64,000 nt of DNA from assembly GCF_023652955.1 (NCBI RefSeq), contig NZ_JAKLOY010000001.1:62001-126000 (forward strand). Direction: 5' to 3'. Position numbers and translations under genes: made by a program. Shown here in pieces: positions 1 through 8,765 of the stretch (position 1 is the stretch's first letter; each line of letters begins with the position of its first letter). Source of the DNA: Geomonas sp. Red32 (GTDB lineage Bacteria > Desulfobacterota > Desulfuromonadia > Geobacterales > Geobacteraceae). The notes under the pieces were generated by a model. That model was given only the letters and a program-made list of their open reading frames with translations. It searched no databases and had not been told where the DNA came from.

Positions 1-1987
1 GGCGCCGGCGCTTCTTCTTGTGCTCCTCGCCCTGCTCCGGATGTTCGGCCGCTTCGGCGGTCTCTCCTTCGGGAGCCACCTCGGCCGGGAACAGTCCGGC
101 AGGCGCTTCGGGGAGGTCGATGGCCACCTCGGCCTGTTCGTTGGCCTGCGCTTCGGCGCCCCCACCCTTGCCCCGCTTCCGCTTCCGGCGGCGCTTCTTC
201 TTGTGCTCCTCGTGTTCCCCTTCGGTGAGGACGTGCTCGGCACCATCCGGTTCCACCGCCAGGGCGACCGGCACCTGCTCGGGCGCCTCTTCCCCCTCGG
301 CGTGGGCGGCAGCCGCGGCAGGCACCGCCTCGGTGACTGACTCGACGACAGCCTCGGCTTCGGCCGCCCCTTTCCCTTTCTTTTTCTTCTTCTTGCGGCC
401 ATCGGCCGGAGCGCCCTCCTGGACGGCCCCCTCCTCCTTGACCGCCTTGACCGCCTTGGCGGCCGGCTTCTCCTGGGGAGCCTCCTCCAGGGAGATCTTC
501 TCGCGCTTGATGAGCTCGAGGTCCATCTGGTTGAGGAGGTAGGAAGGTTTACCCTTGACCGTGACCTCGATGTCGTAGTCGCTTTCGATCCGGGAGAGCT
601 CTTGCCGCTTACGGTTCAAGAGGTAGTAGGCGACCTCCAGCGGGAGGCTTCCGAGGACCTCGGCCACCGTCCCCTTGGCCGCTGCCGCATGGACCTTTCT
701 CAGGAAGGAGAGCGCCATCGCCTCCACCGACTTCACCTTGCCGCGCCCGTCGCAGTGCGGGCACTCCAGGGTGGAAGCCTGGTGGATGTTCTGGCGGATC
801 CTCTGGCGGGACATCTCGAGCAGGCCGAACTCCGAGATGCGGGAGACGTTGACCCGCGCCTTGTCGGCCTTGAGCGCGGACTTGAGGGTCTTCTCCACCT
901 CGATGTTGTGCTTTCTCTCCCGCATGTCGATGAAGTCGATGACGATGAGCCCGCCCAGGTCGCGCAGCCTGAGCTGCCGGGCGGCCTCCTCGGCGGCCTC
1001 GAGGTTGGTCTTGAAGGCGGTGTCTTCCACCCCCTTCTCGCCGGTCGACTTGCCGGAGTTGACGTCGATGGAAACGAGCGCCTCGGTCGGCTCGATGAAG
1101 ATGGAGCCGCCGGATTTGAGGGGAACCTTCTTCTCGTAGATGAGGTCGATCTGCTCTTCCAGCTGGTAGCGGGAGAAGATGGGACGCTTCTCCTGGTGCA
1201 GTTTGACGAGCTTCTCGAACTGGGGATCGATCTCTTTGAGGCAGTCGCGCACGTCCTTGAAGACGTCCTTGCTGTCGACCAGGACCTCGTCGATGTCGGA
1301 GGAGAAGTAGTCGCGGATGGTCCTTATGAAGAGCGCCGACTCCTGGTAGATGAGTCCCGCCCCCTTGCCGGAAAGCCCTTTCTCCCGGACATCCTCGTAC
1401 AGGGCGACCAGCGAGTCGAGGTCCTTCTGGAGCTCCTCCCTGGTCCTCCCCATCGCCTCGGTCCGGATGATGTAGCCGTACCCCTCGGGGATGGCCATCT
1501 CGGAGATGATTTCCTTGAGCTTCTTCCTTTCCGACTCGCTCTCTACCTTGCGGGAGATCCCGGAGGAATCGCTTCCCGGCATGAGCACCATGTAGCGCCC
1601 CGGCAGCGAGACGTAGCTGGTAAGGGCGCTCCCCTTGTTGTCGCGCTCCCCCTTCTCGACCTGGACGATCAGCTCCTGCCCCCGCCTCAGGATCTCCTGG
1701 ATGCGGGGACGGCGGTGCCGCTGGTCCTCGGCGATGTCGTCGCGCCACTTGTAGTTCTCGGGGTGGATCTCGCCCATCTGCAGAAAGCCGAGCTTCTTGA
1801 GCCCCACGTCGACAAAGGCGGCCTGCAGCCCCGGCTCCACGCGGACCACGACGCCCCGGTAGATGTTGCCGCGGATCTGCTCGCTCCCGGCGATCTCCAC
1901 GTCGAGATCGACCAGCCTCCCGTCCTCAACGATCGCCACCCGCGCTTCTTCGGCGTGCAGCGCATTGATCAGCATTTTTTTTGACAT
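1..1987 (-). CDS. Ribonuclease E/G family endoribonuclease (3' end outside window)
   Basis: Single-strand-specific endoribonuclease of the RNase E/G family, acting in rRNA maturation and mRNA decay. About 662 codons are visible and the frame is still open at the window edge. An N-terminal S1-like RNA-binding region (about residues 38-118) is followed by the catalytic DNase-I-like region. The metal-binding aspartates fall in SIDVNSGK (about 307) and VIDFIDM (about 350), spaced as in E. coli RNase E. The zinc-link CPHCDGRG is at about 408. After residue 500 comes a long acidic and Ala-rich tail with Lys/Arg blocks (KKKRRRKRKRGKGG), one of which repeats at the window edge. Such tails in RNase E bind RNA or partners. 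The start is the ATG that gives MSKKMLINA. Whether it should be called rne or rng cannot be settled here. Confidence 0.93.
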   Translation of the reverse strand, partial: MSKKMLINALHAEEARVAIVEDGRLVDLDVEIAGSEQIRGNIYRGVVVRVEPGLQAAFVDVGLKKLGFLQMGEIHPENYKWRDDIAEDQRHRRPRIQEILRRGQELIVQVEKGERDNKGSALTSYVSLPGRYMVLMPGSDSSGISRKVESESERKKLKEIISEMAIPEGYGYIIRTEAMGRTREELQKDLDSLVALYEDVREKGLSGKGAGLIYQESALFIRTIRDYFSSDIDEVLVDSKDVFKDVRDCLKEIDPQFEKLVKLHQEKRPIFSRYQLEEQIDLIYEKKVPLKSGGSIFIEPTEALVSIDVNSGKSTGEKGVEDTAFKTNLEAAEEAARQLRLRDLGGLIVIDFIDMRERKHNIEVEKTLKSALKADKARVNVSRISEFGLLEMSRQRIRQNIHQASTLECPHCDGRGKVKSVEAMALSFLRKVHAAAAKGTVAEVLGSLPLEVAYYLLNRKRQELSRIESDYDIEVTVKGKPSYLLNQMDLELIKREKISLEEAPQEKPAAKAVKAVKEEGAVQEGAPADGRKKKKKKGKGAAEAEAVVESVTEAVPAAAAAHAEGEEAPEQVPVALAVEPDGAEHVLTEGEHEEHKKKRRRKRKRGKGGGAEAQANEQAEVAIDLPEAPAGLFPAEVAPEGETAEAAEHPEQGEEHKKKRRR

Positions 1988-2422
1988 AAATTAGTTGTTT
2001 CCTTTCCTTTTGGCCGGCGCGGCACCGGATGGTCTTCCGGCGTTCTGCGCTCCAGTTTGGTATCGGCGCCCCCCAAGGGTGCCGTCATTCTCTATTTGCA
2101 AGCCCATTAGTGGGCGGCAATGTTAATGAAAAACCCTGGGATTATAACAGAAGAATTCGTCCCCGCACATAAAAAACACAGAGGTTCAGCGGGATTTCCC
2201 AACTTCGCACCTTCCGGAGGCCGGGAGAAATTATCATTAACGCCATGAGGGGATCGAAAAATCCGGCGTCATCCTCCCCGCCGCCCGCGACCGCACCAAT
2301 GACAGCACCTCACCGTGCCTTCTAATAATTAAGTTTTGACGAAGCCGACTTTCATGTTATTTTGCCCTAACTTCTCCCGCTGGCAAGGGATATGCTTTCA
2401 TCCTCGTTTTTCTGGAGCCCCG
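1988..2422. other. Divergent intergenic region upstream of RNase E/G and DUF2721 genes
   Basis: A 435-base stretch without a credible gene. It must hold the promoters for the leftward RNase gene and the rightward DUF2721 gene. A small perfect hairpin GCCCA-TTAG-TGGGC lies at 2102-2115. The stretch from 2120 to 2180 is comparatively AT-rich. A promoter could not be assigned with confidence. Confidence 0.5.
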
Positions 2423-2869
2423 ATGGTACGAGACTTTCAGAACGTTGGCGCGGTCGCCCATGTCATCCAACTCTCGGTCGCGCCGGTCTTTCTGCTGACC
2501 GCCGTGGGGACCATGCTGGGGGTGATGATCAACCGGCTGGCCAGGATCATCGACCGGGCCCGCCACTACGAGGGAAAACTCGAGGCCGCCCGCCCCGAAG
2601 ACATCGCCAAGCTGCACGATTCCCTGGCCACCCTCCGGCGCCGCGCCGACCTGATCGGCCGCGCCATCTTCCTCTGCACCTCCACCGCCGTCATGGTCTG
2701 CACCGTCATCGCGCTTCTCTTTCTGGGCGACTATCTCCGCTACGACATGTCCCAGCCGGTCGCCCTGCTGTTCATCCTGGCCATGCTGGTGCTGGTCACC
2801 GGGCTGATCCATTTCCTTAGGGAGGTCTTCGTCGCCAAGGCGAGCCTCAAGATCGGCCCCAACCGCTAG
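2423..2869 (+). CDS. DUF2721 family membrane protein
   Basis: A 148-residue inner-membrane protein of unknown function that fits the DUF2721 family: a first hydrophobic segment (about 13-35) that runs into a conserved NRLARIIDRAR stretch, a soluble helical hairpin rich in charge, then two further membrane segments (about 77-102 and 110-131). The ATG giving MVRDFQN is preferred over an upstream TTG because GGAG sits just ahead of it and the family begins shortly before the first membrane helix. It precedes the amidohydrolase gene by 22 bases and may be co-transcribed with it. The biochemical role is unknown. Confidence 0.8.
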   Translation: MVRDFQNVGAVAHVIQLSVAPVFLLTAVGTMLGVMINRLARIIDRARHYEGKLEAARPEDIAKLHDSLATLRRRADLIGRAIFLCTSTAVMVCTVIALLFLGDYLRYDMSQPVALLFILAMLVLVTGLIHFLREVFVAKASLKIGPNR

Positions 2870-2891
2870 CGCCCGACGTTAGGAGAATCCG

Positions 2892-3647
2892 ATGAGACAG
2901 CTCCTCCCCGTTTTCGACAGCCACTTCCATATCATCGACCGCCGTTTTCCGCTGACCCCCAACCAGGGGTACCTGCCGGACGATTTCACCTGCGAGCAGT
3001 ACCTCGCCCGCACCTCCTCCTTCAACCTCAAGGGGGGAGCGGTGGTATCGGGATCGTTCCAGGCCCTGGACCAGGAGTACCTGGTGGATGCGCTGGGGAA
3101 GCTCGGCCCCGGCTTCGTGGGGGTGACCCAGCTTCCCGCCACCGTGAGCGACGGCGAGCTGCTTCGTCTCGACAAGGCGGGGGTGCGTGCGGTCCGGTTC
3201 AACCTGAAGCGGGGAGGATCGGAGGGGGTGGAACACCTGGAGCAGATGGCCCGCCGCGTCCACGAACTGGCCGGCTGGCACGTCGAGCTCTACGTCGACT
3301 CCCGCGACCTGGGGGACCTGAAGGAGACGCTGGCGGGCCTGCCGGCGGTGAGCATCGACCACCTCGGACTGGCCAAAGAGGGATTCGGGACGCTGCTGTG
3401 GCTGGTGGAGCGCGGGGTACGGGTGAAGGCGACCGGGTTCGGCCGGGTGGACTTCGACGTCAAGAGTGCCCTGAAGGAGATCTGCGCGGCCAATCCCGCC
3501 GCGCTCATGTTTGGCACCGACCGCCCCTCCACCCGGGCGCCCCGCCCCTACCGGGACGAGGATCTCACCCTCGTGCTCGATGCCCTGGGCGAAGAACAGG
3601 GGAGAAAAGCGCTCTACGACAACGCGGTGGCTTTCTACCGGCCGTGA
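2892..3647 (+). CDS. Amidohydrolase-superfamily metal-dependent hydrolase
   Basis: A 251-residue cytoplasmic protein of the amidohydrolase-2 type (TIM-barrel hydrolases or decarboxylases such as 2-pyrone-4,6-dicarboxylate lactonase). Visible signatures are the N-terminal FDSHFHI (HxH metal motif), SIDHLGL in the middle and MFGTDRP near the C-terminus, which carries the usual catalytic or metal-binding Asp. TAGGAGAATCCG provides the ribosome binding site. Its stop overlaps the convergent ferritin-like gene by 13 bases. The substrate is not predictable from sequence. Confidence 0.82.
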   Translation: MRQLLPVFDSHFHIIDRRFPLTPNQGYLPDDFTCEQYLARTSSFNLKGGAVVSGSFQALDQEYLVDALGKLGPGFVGVTQLPATVSDGELLRLDKAGVRAVRFNLKRGGSEGVEHLEQMARRVHELAGWHVELYVDSRDLGDLKETLAGLPAVSIDHLGLAKEGFGTLLWLVERGVRVKATGFGRVDFDVKSALKEICAANPAALMFGTDRPSTRAPRPYRDEDLTLVLDALGEEQGRKALYDNAVAFYRP

Positions 3648-4147
3648 TTGGCGGGCCTTCTCCCCGGCGGCAGCGACAACCGCTCGAAGGCCTCCCGCAG
3701 CTCATCCACCGGCGTGTTGACGTTGCGGAAAGATTTTTCGTAGGAACTGTCGGCGAAGACGATGCTGTGTTCCGGCATGAAACGGTTCAACTTGGACTTC
3801 AGGTCGAGCGCGATGAGGGTGGCCTCCTCCAGGGTGGGAGGATTGGCCATCGCCTTCTCCATCACCGACAGGACGTAGATAAGAGCCACCTCCGCCTCGA
3901 CCAGTTCGATCCCCACCGAAACGATGATGTTGCTTCGCCGGAGTTTGAAGAGCAGGGCGAAAAGCCTCGCCTGGTTCTCCTCCTCCATGGCCACCTTGAT
4001 CCAGAGATGGGAGGACTCCCGCTTCTCTTTGAATAACTCAGCGAAATAATGGTAGAGCTCGGCACACCGCAACTCGACCGCCTCACATACCTCCAGCACA
4101 TCGCTGCCGCCAAGCCCTATACCAGTGCTGCCGCTATCTTGATCCAT
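3635..4147 (-). CDS. Ferritin-like / rubrerythrin-like helical protein
   Basis: A 170-residue, largely helical protein. Two glutamate-rich helices (CEAVELRCAELYHYF and HLWIKVAMEEENQARLF) resemble the di-iron helices of ferritin-like proteins, and a later helix contains VEAEVALIYVL. The usual EExxH metal pair appears as EEENQ, so the histidine ligand seems to be Gln here. Iron binding is therefore uncertain. GGGGGAGCAGGTAA precedes the ATG. The gene is convergent with, and overlaps the end of, the amidohydrolase gene. A role in iron or peroxide handling is inference only. Confidence 0.6.
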   Translation of the reverse strand: MDQDSGSTGIGLGGSDVLEVCEAVELRCAELYHYFAELFKEKRESSHLWIKVAMEEENQARLFALLFKLRRSNIIVSVGIELVEAEVALIYVLSVMEKAMANPPTLEEATLIALDLKSKLNRFMPEHSIVFADSSYEKSFRNVNTPVDELREAFERLSLPPGRRPANHGR

Positions 4148-4338
4148 TTACCTGCTCCCCCGCAAATAACCGATCATGGTTCTGGTACTGCCTAACAGTA
4201 TATTTTATATTGACTTTTATGCAAGATTGATTGATTTTCAGAAAAATTCAGTCATAGTAGAAAAAGCCGTCCGACCCTATGCCAGATACAGTACTCACTC
4301 TGCCTTTCTTTATCAACAGAAATATTTAATATTACTCG

Positions 4339-6156
4339 ATGCCGGGAATTTTATTCATAACAGACTCTCAGTACATTGCATCTCTCGCCGAGAACCTGCA
4401 ATTGCTGATAGATCAGCCGCTCGCCGTAGAGAACGATCTCTCTGCCGGGATCAGGCGCATCTTCGACGACCGTCCCGACCTGATCCTTTTCCAGGGGACC
4501 GTCGGTGGGATTCCTTGCGACAAGGCGGCGCGGCAGGTGAAGATGCTGCTCGGCGGAAGTCCCGCACGGCTGGTCCTCCTCTCCGACGACGGCTCCCGCC
4601 CCTTGGGTGACACCTTCGAAGAGGTGATAGATCTCCGCGTTTCCTTCGACGACCTGGTCTTGAAGCTCCGGGAGATGGCGGCAGAGCCGGGGAACGAGCC
4701 TGCCGCCGCGGCGGAGGAGCCTCCCTCTTCCGACTTGGCCGACGAGGTGGAAATCACCCTGCCCGAGGACAAGATCGAGGAATTCTGGACCTACACCACC
4801 ACCGCCGCCAGCGAGGAGGTCAACAACTGGGATTTCGCCGCCGAGGCCGGAGTGAGCCCCCAGCCGGTCCCCGACCAGAGCGAAATCGCCCCTTCCGGAC
4901 CTCCTCCCGGCGAGGAGCTCGGCATGCGGATGACCACCGACGAGTTCGGGCTGCCAATCTACGACCTCCCCACCGGGAGCTCCTCCGACGACTGGGAGGA
5001 CCTTCCCCTGCCGGTAGTGGACCCGCTCCCGGCCGAGCTGTTTCCGCCGGCCGCGGCCGCCCCCGCGATCCCGCCCTCCCCTCCGCCTCCCATCGAGGAG
5101 GACCACTGGACGACTCCGGTACCGGGAGAAGAGCCTTCCGCCGCGGAAGCTGCCGAACCGGAAGCGGCGGCAGAGCCTCCGGTCCCGTCCGATCTCCTGG
5201 CGGAGGAGCTCCTCCCCGACATGGAGGAGCTTCCCCCGAAACTGCGCTATTCACCACCGATCATCCCGACCTACGACCGGGTCGAACGCGAGCGTGCCGA
5301 CCGGCTGTTCGGGAACATCTCCGAAGAGGGGAACGATCAGCCGCCCCTTCCCGAGGAGGAGCCAAGGCGCTCGCAGGGAAACGGCTCCGGCCAAAGGGAT
5401 CCGAAGCCGGCATCGCGCGGAAAGGTCACCACCCCGGCAGAGCAGCACGCCCAAGGGGTCAGAAAGCCGGCCGCCCCCACGGCTCCCGACAAGATCGACG
5501 ACAGCCTCTTCCAGGCTCCCCCCGACGAGTTCGACGCCGGTTCGCTTAAGATCGACCAGAGCGCATCCGGCCGCAGGACGGCCGTCTCGAGCGCCACCGT
5601 CGCGCTGGCGGGTGCCGTGGTGGTCTGCCTCGTCCTGGCCGCTGCCTACCTCTGGCCGCGCCTGCACATCGGCAAAAGCGGCGGGCCGGGCCACCCGGCG
5701 CCAGACCAACCGGCCATGACGCAGCCCCGTCCGGCGGCCACGGCTCCGGCCCCGGCCGCCCCGCCGGGACTCCCGGCCTTCATCCCGAAGGAAGCCGCCG
5801 ATGCCCGTTACGGCGCCACCCACCCCGGATGGGAACGCTATCAGGCCGACGGTCTCGAATACCTCGTGTTCCGCGAGCAGGGGGCGATCAGGGCCATCCA
5901 GATAGTCGCCAAGGAGCAGGGGACCATCACGGTGCCGCTGGTGAAAACCTGGGCCCGCATCGCCACCGGTCTCGAGCTCCCTGCCGCCAGTAACGTCCGC
6001 CTGCAAGGCGGCTTCGAGGTGGGAGGCGGCTTGCTGGCCAACGGCACCGAATTCGCCATCTACCGCAGCGTCCCCGAAGGCGACATCCGCGGCTTCGTCC
6101 TCTCGCTCCCGGCGGCCGCGCCCGCGCCAGCCGCGGGGCAGAATCCGCCGCGCTAG
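4339..6156 (+). CDS. Pseudo-receiver / proline-rich / single-pass membrane protein
   Basis: A 605-residue protein of unrecognised function. Residues 1-115 look like a response-regulator receiver fold (ILFITDSQ, PDLILFQGTVGG, ARLVLLSDDG), but the phosphoacceptor position after PDLILF is Gln. Residues 115-410 are low-complexity, Pro/Glu/Ala rich. A single membrane helix follows at about 418-440, and a C-terminal domain of about 120 residues lies beyond it, probably periplasmic. The ATG giving MPGILFITD lacks a clear Shine-Dalgarno and the 190 bases upstream are AT-rich, so the start is moderately certain. The LysM gene follows after 74 bases. Confidence 0.65.
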   Translation: MPGILFITDSQYIASLAENLQLLIDQPLAVENDLSAGIRRIFDDRPDLILFQGTVGGIPCDKAARQVKMLLGGSPARLVLLSDDGSRPLGDTFEEVIDLRVSFDDLVLKLREMAAEPGNEPAAAAEEPPSSDLADEVEITLPEDKIEEFWTYTTTAASEEVNNWDFAAEAGVSPQPVPDQSEIAPSGPPPGEELGMRMTTDEFGLPIYDLPTGSSSDDWEDLPLPVVDPLPAELFPPAAAAPAIPPSPPPPIEEDHWTTPVPGEEPSAAEAAEPEAAAEPPVPSDLLAEELLPDMEELPPKLRYSPPIIPTYDRVERERADRLFGNISEEGNDQPPLPEEEPRRSQGNGSGQRDPKPASRGKVTTPAEQHAQGVRKPAAPTAPDKIDDSLFQAPPDEFDAGSLKIDQSASGRRTAVSSATVALAGAVVVCLVLAAAYLWPRLHIGKSGGPGHPAPDQPAMTQPRPAATAPAPAAPPGLPAFIPKEAADARYGATHPGWERYQADGLEYLVFREQGAIRAIQIVAKEQGTITVPLVKTWARIATGLELPAASNVRLQGGFEVGGGLLANGTEFAIYRSVPEGDIRGFVLSLPAAAPAPAAGQNPPR

Positions 6157-6230
6157 TCCAACAGCAATTTTCACTGCCTCGACCAATTGGCCCTTTATTG
6201 GCGGATTGGTGGCGGCAAATCGGAGAATAC

Positions 6231-7898
6231 ATGCAGCTCGCGTTTCCCGCCGGATACCGTCATCTTCTCCTGGCCACGCTCCTCGTGGCGGGGCTCCCCC
6301 TGTCGGCCCGGGCCCTCGACGCCAAGTTCGAGATCGCTCCCCAGCAGCTGACCAGGAAGGCACCGGCCGCTTCTGCACCCGCCGGACCATCGCACGCCCC
6401 CGCTTCCTCAGCTGCGCCCTCCCCGTCCGCGCCATCGCGCGCCGCAACATCCCACGCCGGGACATCCCACGCCGGGACATCGCGCGCTTCGGAGAAGCAT
6501 GAGGGGAGCCGGGAGACCGTGCGTTACACGGTGAAACCGGGGGACCAGCTATACCGGATTTTGGCCCGCGAGTACGGCGTCACCGGCGACCGGGCGGATC
6601 GCCTGGTACGGGAAACCAGGCAGCTGAACCATCTCTCCAACGTGCGCGGCCTCCAGGTCGGCTCCACCATCCTCCTCCCGGCCGGGATGGCCGGAAGCCA
6701 CCGCCGGACCGCCGCCCGGCACGTTGCCTCCCCCGCCCGCCGGAGCAAGACCGTGTCACGCAGGGTGGAAGCCGCCTACCAGGAAGAGACGCCGGGCGTG
6801 CCAGTGAGCCCCAGCGTTGCCGCCGGCTCCACCTCGCCGGGTGCCCCCTTGCTGCCGCTGCGGCTCTCGCAGGCGCTCCCGGATGCCCGCGAGGTCTGGG
6901 GACGGCTGGTGACCGCCCCGGCTGCACCGAACGACCGCTACGGCTATCTCTCCAGCACTTTTTCGCTGTCGCTCGATCCCGACCGCTACCCGCTCCTTCC
7001 CGCCCAGGACGGCGGGAGTATCCTGGTGGACGCCAACGGGAGCCTTCCTCCGCTGGTCAAGTCGCTCATCTTGGAGAAGAACCCGAAGCTGCGGATCGTC
7101 AACGAGGATCCCGACAACACCCGCCGCTTCTACCGCTCGCTCCTGGACGCCTCCCACTTCTACTCTTTCGAGGAGGATTTCCAGGTCTACCTGGGAGCGG
7201 ATCCCAAGATCACCGTGCGGGCCGACTTCAAGATCGAGAAGACCCCGGAGAGCCTCGCCAAGCAGGACATCACCCTCTTGAACGTCGACAACAACCGTCC
7301 CGCCGTCCCGGAGGGTCTGGTGAAAATGCTGGCGGGGAGCGGGTTCAACCTTATCGAGGCCAACCGCTATCACGTGGAAGGGAAGCAGGGCGAGCCGAAG
7401 GTCCTCTACCAGGTGAGCGAGAAGGAACCGACGGCACTGTGCGATGCGGTCTTGGACGCGCTTTCCATCCGCCCCCAGGGTGAGCTGAACCTCGACCTGT
7501 ACGCCGGGGACAACCTCGGCATCCGCCTGGAGGTGCCGGTGGACCGCTACTTCGAAATCCGGGGGCAGCGGTACGTGGTGGCGCTCTTCAGGGACGATCC
7601 GGTGATGTACACCCTGGTCCGGCTCCTGGAGACCAAAGGGTACAAGGTCATCGTGCTTCAGAAGGGGGATGACCTGGCCCAGGTGGCCGACCGGATGCTC
7701 TCCCGGATGCAGATCCCGGCGCGCTACCGGGAGCAGGACCTCTGGTCGCTCAGGGATGTGGGATACGGGGTGAAGCTCGCGGGAACCATGGTGCGGGAGG
7801 GGGAAAACGGCCGGACCGTCTTTATTACGGACAAGAAGGTGGATCCGCTGGTGCAGGAACTGGCGGAGGCGAATGGGTACCGGATGCAGACGCGGTAG
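6231..7898 (+). CDS. Exported LysM-domain protein
   Basis: A 555-residue exported protein. A signal peptide (MQLAFPAGYRHLLLATLLV to about residue 30) leads into an Ala/Ser/Pro-rich linker with a short repeat (SHAGT twice), then one LysM domain (about 95-145: RYTVKPGDQLYRILAREYG and GSTILLPAG), which in this family binds peptidoglycan. The remaining 400 residues form a domain I do not recognise. The ATG is chosen over an upstream TTG because CGGAGAATAC precedes it and the signal peptide starts there. It is probably co-transcribed with the pseudo-receiver gene upstream. An envelope or cell-wall role is inferred. Confidence 0.75.
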   Translation: MQLAFPAGYRHLLLATLLVAGLPLSARALDAKFEIAPQQLTRKAPAASAPAGPSHAPASSAAPSPSAPSRAATSHAGTSHAGTSRASEKHEGSRETVRYTVKPGDQLYRILAREYGVTGDRADRLVRETRQLNHLSNVRGLQVGSTILLPAGMAGSHRRTAARHVASPARRSKTVSRRVEAAYQEETPGVPVSPSVAAGSTSPGAPLLPLRLSQALPDAREVWGRLVTAPAAPNDRYGYLSSTFSLSLDPDRYPLLPAQDGGSILVDANGSLPPLVKSLILEKNPKLRIVNEDPDNTRRFYRSLLDASHFYSFEEDFQVYLGADPKITVRADFKIEKTPESLAKQDITLLNVDNNRPAVPEGLVKMLAGSGFNLIEANRYHVEGKQGEPKVLYQVSEKEPTALCDAVLDALSIRPQGELNLDLYAGDNLGIRLEVPVDRYFEIRGQRYVVALFRDDPVMYTLVRLLETKGYKVIVLQKGDDLAQVADRMLSRMQIPARYREQDLWSLRDVGYGVKLAGTMVREGENGRTVFITDKKVDPLVQELAEANGYRMQTR

Positions 7899-7965
7899 AG
7901 GGGAAAACCTCCCTCACCCGGCCTTCGGCCACCCCTCTCTCTGCGAGGTATTAAAAGGATAGGAA
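7899..7965. repeat. Short convergent spacer with dispersed CCTCACCC-type hairpin
   Basis: The spacer between convergent genes holds CCCTCACCCGGCC-TTC-GGCCACCCC, which has a GGCC/GGCC core able to form a hairpin. It resembles the short CCCTC/GAGGG intergenic repeats also seen near 17480 and 45855. A terminator role is possible but no U-run follows. Confidence 0.35.
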
Positions 7966-8763
7966 CTAGGGGGAGGAGAGGCGGAGGTAGCAGTCGGCGC
8001 GGTAGAGAGATGCGTCGGAGGCGAGCGGCGAATTCGGGAACTTCTTCAGGAAGGTGTCGAAGAGAGCCAGCGATTGCCGGTACTCTCCTTTCAGATAGGC
8101 GCGTTTGGCCTGCTGGTAGGCATCCTGCTCGGCAGCCGGGGAGGCCGCGGTCCCTTTGGTGCCATTGGACTTGGAACTTCTGGCGGACTTGGACTTTTTG
8201 CCGTTAATCGAACTCTTCGCCGGCACACCCGGCTGGGGGGCCGAGGCGGCCTCCTGCTTCGGCGCAACCGGCGGGGCCACGGCCTCGCTTCCGGCGGGCT
8301 TGTTCACCTGCTTGCCCGAACCTTCCTCGGCCGCCTTCTCACCCTTAGGAGCCTCGACCTGGCCCGCCCTTACCCGCTTCAGGCGGTGATGGCGGGCTTT
8401 TTTACTTTTGGCGGCCGGGTGCTTTTTCCCTTTGGCGGAACTCTCCCCCGCCTCGCTCCCCTTCTTGACCGGCACCAGCAGCTCGTCGCCCGGATGGATC
8501 AGGTCGGGATTCTTGATGGTGTTGAAGACCAGCACCTGCGGAAACCAACTCGCCACGCCGGTGTGCCTGCGAGAGATCTTTTTCAGCGTGTCTCCCGGCT
8601 TGACCGTGACCTTGCGGACCAGCACCCCTTCGGAGGGGTTGGCGGGGGCCTTTTCACCGCTGGCAGGCTTGGGCAAATAGAGGAGGAACTCCTCCCCCAC
8701 GGAGAGGGAAGGAACCATCAGTACCGCCAAAAGCGAAGTGGTGAGCAGGGCCGCCTTCTTCAT
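7966..8763 (-). CDS. Exported LysM and TPR protein
   Basis: A 265-residue exported protein: signal peptide (about 1-23), LysM domain (about 48-98: VTVKPGDTLKKISRRHTG and HPGDELLVPV), a basic Lys/Ala-rich linker, and a C-terminal TPR-like unit (AYLKGEYRQSLALFDTFLKKF) like the YbgF/CpoB outer-membrane-associated repeats. It lies two bases downstream of the large TPR protein and is clearly in the same operon. A role in peptidoglycan-linked envelope organisation is inferred from the domain pair. Confidence 0.75.
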   Translation of the reverse strand: MKKAALLTTSLLAVLMVPSLSVGEEFLLYLPKPASGEKAPANPSEGVLVRKVTVKPGDTLKKISRRHTGVASWFPQVLVFNTIKNPDLIHPGDELLVPVKKGSEAGESSAKGKKHPAAKSKKARHHRLKRVRAGQVEAPKGEKAAEEGSGKQVNKPAGSEAVAPPVAPKQEAASAPQPGVPAKSSINGKKSKSARSSKSNGTKGTAASPAAEQDAYQQAKRAYLKGEYRQSLALFDTFLKKFPNSPLASDASLYRADCYLRLSSP

Positions 8764-8765
8764 GA

